From Herbiconiux sp. A18JL235 (GTDB lineage Bacteria; Actinomycetota; Actinomycetes; Actinomycetales; Microbacteriaceae): a DNA stretch of 64,000 bases. A program made the translations under genes and the position numbers. A model generated the notes under the pieces. It searched no databases. It saw nothing but the letters and a program-made list of their open reading frames with translations, and had not been told where the DNA came from. Positions 60,547-64,000 of this stretch are shown one piece after another. Within the stretch, counting starts at the first letter, position 1; each line of letters starts with the position of its first letter. The stretch lies in the NCBI RefSeq assembly GCF_040939305.1, contig NZ_CP162511.1:1116001-1180000 (forward strand). Direction: 5' to 3'.

Positions 60547-63081
60547 TTGTCTTCGATAGTGCGTGTGCTCGGGTCGGTGCTGATGGTGCTGGCGTTCCTC
60601 GTCGTCCCGCTCGTCGCCGCACCGCCGAGCGGCGGCTCCGCCGCGCAGGCCGCCGTCGAACCCGCCCCGATCGCGAGCGAGTCGCCGGCTCCTGAGCCCG
60701 ACGCGCCCGCCACCGAGGCTCCCGCTCCCGACGCCCCTGCGCCGGAGGCTCCGGCAGACGACCAGCCCGCGACCGAGGCGCCCGCCACCGAGGTTCCCGC
60801 GACGGATGCTCCGGCAGGCGACCCTGCCGCAACACCCGTCCCCGCGACCGACGCCCCCGCCGTGCCCGAGGTGCCGCTCGACCCGCAGTCGGCCGACGTC
60901 GTGGCGCAGGCCGCGCCCGGCTGCGGCGCCCCCTGCACCTTCGTGCCGGCCACCGGCCGCGCCGCCGCGCAGTGGCTCCTGACCGCTCGCGACCAGGGCA
61001 AGTTCACCGTCGACGGCGCCATCAACGAGATCTGGGACACCGAGATCGCCCCCATCGCGAACGGCACCGTGGAGGCGCGCTGCGACATCGACAAGCGCGT
61101 GCTGCAGGCCCTCGTCGTCACCATCAAGGCGTTCGGCTCGCTGAGGGTCAGCGACCTCAACCGCTGGTGCGCCAACGACGGCGACTACACCTGCACGGGC
61201 GAGAAGCGCCCGCCGAGCCCGTGGCACTGCCGCATCCCCGCCGTCGCCGTCGACTTCAGCCGGGTCGGGGGCCGCAGCACCAACGGGTGGAACGACGGCA
61301 CCAACGACCTGCTGTCGCTGCTCAACCAGTTCATGCCGGCCAACACCCACGTGGGTCAGCTCGGCTGCTACGGCAGGCCTTCCATGGCGTCGCTCGGCTA
61401 CAGCTACCTCACCAACGAGTTCGGCGACAGCTGCAACCACCAGCATATCGACATCGGCCAGGCGCCGGGAGCCCTCAGGGTCTCCGAGACCAACGGTCCG
61501 CCCATCGGCGGCTACGAGCGCGCCGAGGCTCGACCCGGCGGCCTCTGGTTCAGCGGCTGGGCCGTCGACCTCGACAGCACCGGGCCCGTGCAGATCAACA
61601 TCGTCATCGACGGGCAGCTGAAGGCGATCACCACGGCGAACCAGAACCGGCCCGACGTCGCCTCCTACCTCCCCGGGTACGGCCCGGCGCACGGCTACGG
61701 CATCCTCGTGCCCACCACCGGGGGCTCGCACAAGGTGTGCGTGCACGCGATGGACACCGGAGGTGACGGCGACACCCGCCTCGGCTGCTCCACCATCACC
61801 ATGATGAAGGACCGCCCGGTGGGCTCGCTCGACACCGCCTACCGCGGTGAGGCCGGCATCCTCGTCACCGGCTGGGCCATCGACCCCGACACCACCGACC
61901 CGATCGATGTCGTGTTCTACGTCAACAACCATTGGACCTCCGCCACCCGGGCCGACAAGAGCCGCACCGACGTGGGCCAGGTCTTCCCGGGCTACGGGGC
62001 GAAGCACGCCTTCACGGCGACCGTGCCGGTGAGCCCCGGCACCAACCAGGTCTGCGCCTACGCGGTGAACACGCCGTCGTCGAACGACAACCCGCTCATC
62101 GGCTGCCACACCATCGTCATGCCCGCCGGCCAGCCGGTGGGTTCGCTCGACACCGCATCCGGTGTTCCCCGCGGCATCCAGGTCTCGGGCTGGGCGCTCG
62201 ACCCCGACACCAAGGGCCCCATCGACGTGGTGTTCTACGTCGACAACGTGTGGACCTCGGCCACCCGCGCCGCAGGCGCCCGCTCCGACATCGCGCGGCT
62301 GTACCCCTCCTGGGGCCCGAACCACGCCTTCACGGCGACGGTTCCCGCCATTCCCGGCTCGCACCGCGTCTGCGGCTATGCCGTGAACACGCCGTCGTCG
62401 AACGACAACCCGCTCATCGGCTGTCAGACCGTCACGGTTCCGAACCAGGCTCCCGTCGGAAAGCTCGACGGTGCCTCGGCGGCCCGACAATCGATCTCGG
62501 TGCGCGGCTGGTCGCTCGACCCCGACACCGCCAACCCCATCGACGTCGTCTTCTACGTCGACGGCGTGTGGACCTCCTCGGCCCGCGCCGACGGCAGCCG
62601 CGGCGACGTGGCCGCCGCCTACCCGGGCTACGGCGACAAGCACGGCTTCACCGCATCCGTACCGGCCAAGGCGGGCAGCCGCACCGTCTGCGCCTACGGC
62701 GTGAACTGGCCCTCGTCGAACGACAACACCCTGCTCGGCTGCTCGACGGTCAGCATCGCGTCGACCGCGCCCTTCGGCTCGCTCGACTCGGCACGGGGCG
62801 TCGACGGAGGCATCCAGGTGAACGGCTGGACGATCGACCCCGACACGAGAGACCCGATCAGCGTCGTGTTCTACGTCGACGACCGGTGGACGAGCAGCGC
62901 CAAGGCCGACCAGAGCCGGAACGACGTCGCCGCGCAGTTCCCGGCCTTCGGCGACAAGCACGGCTACTCGGCAACGGTGCCGGCGACGAAGGGCTCGCAC
63001 AAGGTGTGCGCCTACGGGGTGAACACGCCGGCTTCGAACGACAACCCGCAGCTCGGCTGCGCCACCGTCACCGTGCCCTGA
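60547..63081 (+). CDS. Secreted protein: peptidase-like domain plus five 106-residue repeats
   Basis: 844 aa. Signal peptide (residues 1-33), then a Pro/Ala/Glu/Thr-rich linker to about residue 115. Residues ~120-310 contain GRAAAQWLLTARDQGKFTVD, FGSLRVSDLNRWCANDGDYT, AVDFSRVGGRSTNG and SCNHQHIDIG; the arrangement recalls ARB_07466/M15-like peptidase domains. Five repeats begin near residues 320, 425, 531, 637 and 743. Each has a GWAIDPDT-type strand, a PIDVVFYV strand, an R.DV...(P)GYG..H.F block, a VCAYAVNTP stretch and LGC; their cysteine pair probably bonds. TTG 60547 was chosen because AAGGGG lies four bases upstream. Probably a cell-surface protein; function unknown. Confidence 0.75.
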   Translation: MSSIVRVLGSVLMVLAFLVVPLVAAPPSGGSAAQAAVEPAPIASESPAPEPDAPATEAPAPDAPAPEAPADDQPATEAPATEVPATDAPAGDPAATPVPATDAPAVPEVPLDPQSADVVAQAAPGCGAPCTFVPATGRAAAQWLLTARDQGKFTVDGAINEIWDTEIAPIANGTVEARCDIDKRVLQALVVTIKAFGSLRVSDLNRWCANDGDYTCTGEKRPPSPWHCRIPAVAVDFSRVGGRSTNGWNDGTNDLLSLLNQFMPANTHVGQLGCYGRPSMASLGYSYLTNEFGDSCNHQHIDIGQAPGALRVSETNGPPIGGYERAEARPGGLWFSGWAVDLDSTGPVQINIVIDGQLKAITTANQNRPDVASYLPGYGPAHGYGILVPTTGGSHKVCVHAMDTGGDGDTRLGCSTITMMKDRPVGSLDTAYRGEAGILVTGWAIDPDTTDPIDVVFYVNNHWTSATRADKSRTDVGQVFPGYGAKHAFTATVPVSPGTNQVCAYAVNTPSSNDNPLIGCHTIVMPAGQPVGSLDTASGVPRGIQVSGWALDPDTKGPIDVVFYVDNVWTSATRAAGARSDIARLYPSWGPNHAFTATVPAIPGSHRVCGYAVNTPSSNDNPLIGCQTVTVPNQAPVGKLDGASAARQSISVRGWSLDPDTANPIDVVFYVDGVWTSSARADGSRGDVAAAYPGYGDKHGFTASVPAKAGSRTVCAYGVNWPSSNDNTLLGCSTVSIASTAPFGSLDSARGVDGGIQVNGWTIDPDTRDPISVVFYVDDRWTSSAKADQSRNDVAAQFPAFGDKHGYSATVPATKGSHKVCAYGVNTPASNDNPQLGCATVTVP

Positions 63082-63167
63082 GCCCCCACCGAACGACACC
63101 CGACCGAACGAGCGGCGACCGGACGATCCGAGATCGAACGATCCGCGAACGAACGAGGAGGACGACC

Positions 63168-63692
63168 ATGACGAACCGGATGCGCATCCCGGCCACCCCG
63201 GCCCGCCGCGCCACGAGGTGGGGCCTCGCCGCCGCCGCGCTCGCTCTCACCGTCGGGCTCTCCGGCTGCGTCGACCCGGGCGGCGACCCGTCGACGCCGA
63301 GCCCCACGAAGCCCTCGCCCACGCGCACGGCGACCCCCACCCCCACGCCGACTGCGACGCCGACCCCCACGCCGACTCCGACGCCCACGCCGACGCCGGA
63401 ACCCGTCGACACCAGCGGTCCGGTGGTCGCCGCCTGCGAGACCCTCAACGCCAACTACGACGCGGGGCGCGATGCCTGGCTGGCCGCCCGCGACCAGGCC
63501 GCCGCGCAGGCGGCCGAGGCCGCCGCGAACGACGCGCAGTGGGAGGGCGCCGCCGCTGCGTTCGCCGCCTTCGCGGCGACGACGTATCCGGGCGCCGAGT
63601 CGTCGGCCGACGAGATCAACGCGTACCTCGACTCGTATCTGGCGCTCGTCTCGGTGTGCGCCGAGGTGGGGGTCTCGCTCACCACCGAGTAG
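63168..63692 (+). CDS. Lipoprotein with Thr-Pro linker, function unknown
   Basis: 174 aa. A signal peptide ends in the lipobox LSGC (Cys about residue 34), then a (Thr-Pro)-rich linker from residue 41 to 80, then an alpha-helical, alanine-rich domain with two Cys (VVAACETLN and ALVSVCAEVG). After cleavage and lipidation it would sit on the outer face of the membrane. GAGGAGG precedes the ATG. Right after the lipidated Cys it has VDPGG, shared with the next lipoprotein. Confidence 0.75.
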   Translation: MTNRMRIPATPARRATRWGLAAAALALTVGLSGCVDPGGDPSTPSPTKPSPTRTATPTPTPTATPTPTPTPTPTPTPEPVDTSGPVVAACETLNANYDAGRDAWLAARDQAAAQAAEAAANDAQWEGAAAAFAAFAATTYPGAESSADEINAYLDSYLALVSVCAEVGVSLTTE

Positions 63693-63756
63693 GCCCGGAG
63701 GGAGCATCCGGCTGCTGTCGCCGGTGTGGGCTCCCCCCAGCTCGCCCCTCCTCGGT

Positions 63757-63762
63757 TACGGT
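63757..63762 (+). promoter_or_regulatory. -10 element of a leaderless promoter for the terminal lipoprotein
   Basis: TACGGT, six bases, then ATG at 63769. Confidence 0.35.
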
Positions 63763-63768
63763 GGAGCG

Positions 63769-64000
63769 ATGGGGACGCGACGATGGGTGAGTGCCGCTGT
63801 GATCACGGGCGGCCTCGTCGCCGTTCTGCTGACGGGGTGCGTCGATCCAGGGGCGGCTCCGACGCCCGGCGCCACCACGGCATCCTCGACCCCCACGCCG
63901 ACCTCCACCGTCTCCTCGACGCCGAGCCCCGAGCCCACCGAGACGGAGGGGCCCGTGCCCGAGCCCACCTACACCGAGCCGCCCTCGAAGCCCACCACCC
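63769..64000 (+). CDS. Lipoprotein, 5' part only
   Basis: 77 codons are visible and the frame runs off the window. A signal peptide with lipobox LLTGC is followed by VDPGAAPTPG and a Thr/Ser/Pro-rich linker. It resembles the preceding lipoprotein in its GCVDPG start and linker, so the two are probably paralogues. No functional domain is reached. Confidence 0.7.
   Translation, partial: MGTRRWVSAAVITGGLVAVLLTGCVDPGAAPTPGATTASSTPTPTSTVSSTPSPEPTETEGPVPEPTYTEPPSKPTT

Noticed and set aside
60517..63099. An 860-codon open frame on the minus strand opposite the repeat protein
   Set aside because: Its periodicity mirrors the DNA repeats of the real gene; the translation is Gly/Val/Arg/His-rich with no signal peptide or known fold.
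63290..63410. Repetitive CCGACGCCCACG-type sequence considered as a separate DNA repeat
   Set aside because: It is simply the codons of a Thr-Pro linker in the lipoprotein.
1..64000. tRNA genes, rRNA, prophage, transposase or riboswitch
   Set aside because: Looked for conserved tRNA arms with CCA ends, transposase/integrase motifs and classical riboswitch cores; none was convincing.

Overview
This window reads as chromosomal DNA of a high-GC Gram-positive actinobacterium, most likely Microbacteriaceae (Herbiconiux/Leifsonia-like). The basis is very high GC, frequent GTG starts, ATGA/GTGA stop-start overlaps, frequent 'ggatgc' codon pairs, and a gene order that, as I recall it, parallels the Mycobacterium tuberculosis purE-purK-birA-accD5-accE5-maf-accA3-lpdA-deoD-pmmB block. 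No tRNA, rRNA, CRISPR array, prophage or insertion sequence was seen. The longest stretch without a gene is 293 bp (27909-28201).

Part A (1-27908) is mostly housekeeping. It holds a pyruvate:quinone oxidoreductase (cut by the window edge), a phosphohexomutase coupled to purine nucleoside phosphorylase, an LpdA-type flavoprotein lacking its redox cysteines, and a NarL-type two-component pair divergent from an ABC permease/ATPase pair. Then come the biotin-containing acyl-CoA carboxylase alpha chain, Maf, a TrmA/RumA-type methyltransferase, a second regulator/kinase pair followed by an unrecognised membrane protein, the carboxylase epsilon subunit, an MprF-like protein, GalE, the carboxylase beta chain, BirA, a PH-domain membrane protein, PurK, PurE, an LCP ligase and a DUF2277 protein. 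The carboxylase is in four dispersed pieces (alpha, epsilon, beta, and BirA, which biotinylates it), with mprF-galE lying between epsilon and beta.

Part B (28202-60406) is a large cell-surface glycan locus. dTDP-L-rhamnose synthesis is complete but split: rfbB-rfbD (minus strand, with a GT4 enzyme) and rfbC-rfbA (plus strand). Between them lie a GtrA / GT2 / GT-C / polyprenyl-phosphate GT2 / WecE-like aminotransferase operon and a bifunctional GT2-GT4 / FkbM methyltransferase / unknown-protein operon. Beyond rfbA are a CapD-like dehydratase/epimerase, three overlapping glycosyltransferases, a Wzm/Wzt ABC exporter, two very large multidomain glycosyltransferases (851 and 1182 aa), a further GT2, a GT-C-like membrane protein and an OafA/SGNH acyltransferase. 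The LCP protein in part A could attach such a polymer to peptidoglycan.

Part C (60547-64000) encodes secreted proteins: an 844-aa protein with a peptidase-like domain and five 106-residue repeats, and two neighbouring lipoproteins with Thr/Pro linkers, the second cut by the window edge.

A recurring signal is a -10 hexamer of form TANNNT ending 6-8 bases before the start codon, which implies leaderless mRNAs for about a dozen genes and helped choose their starts. Several convergent gene pairs are separated by strong inverted repeats that look like bidirectional terminators.
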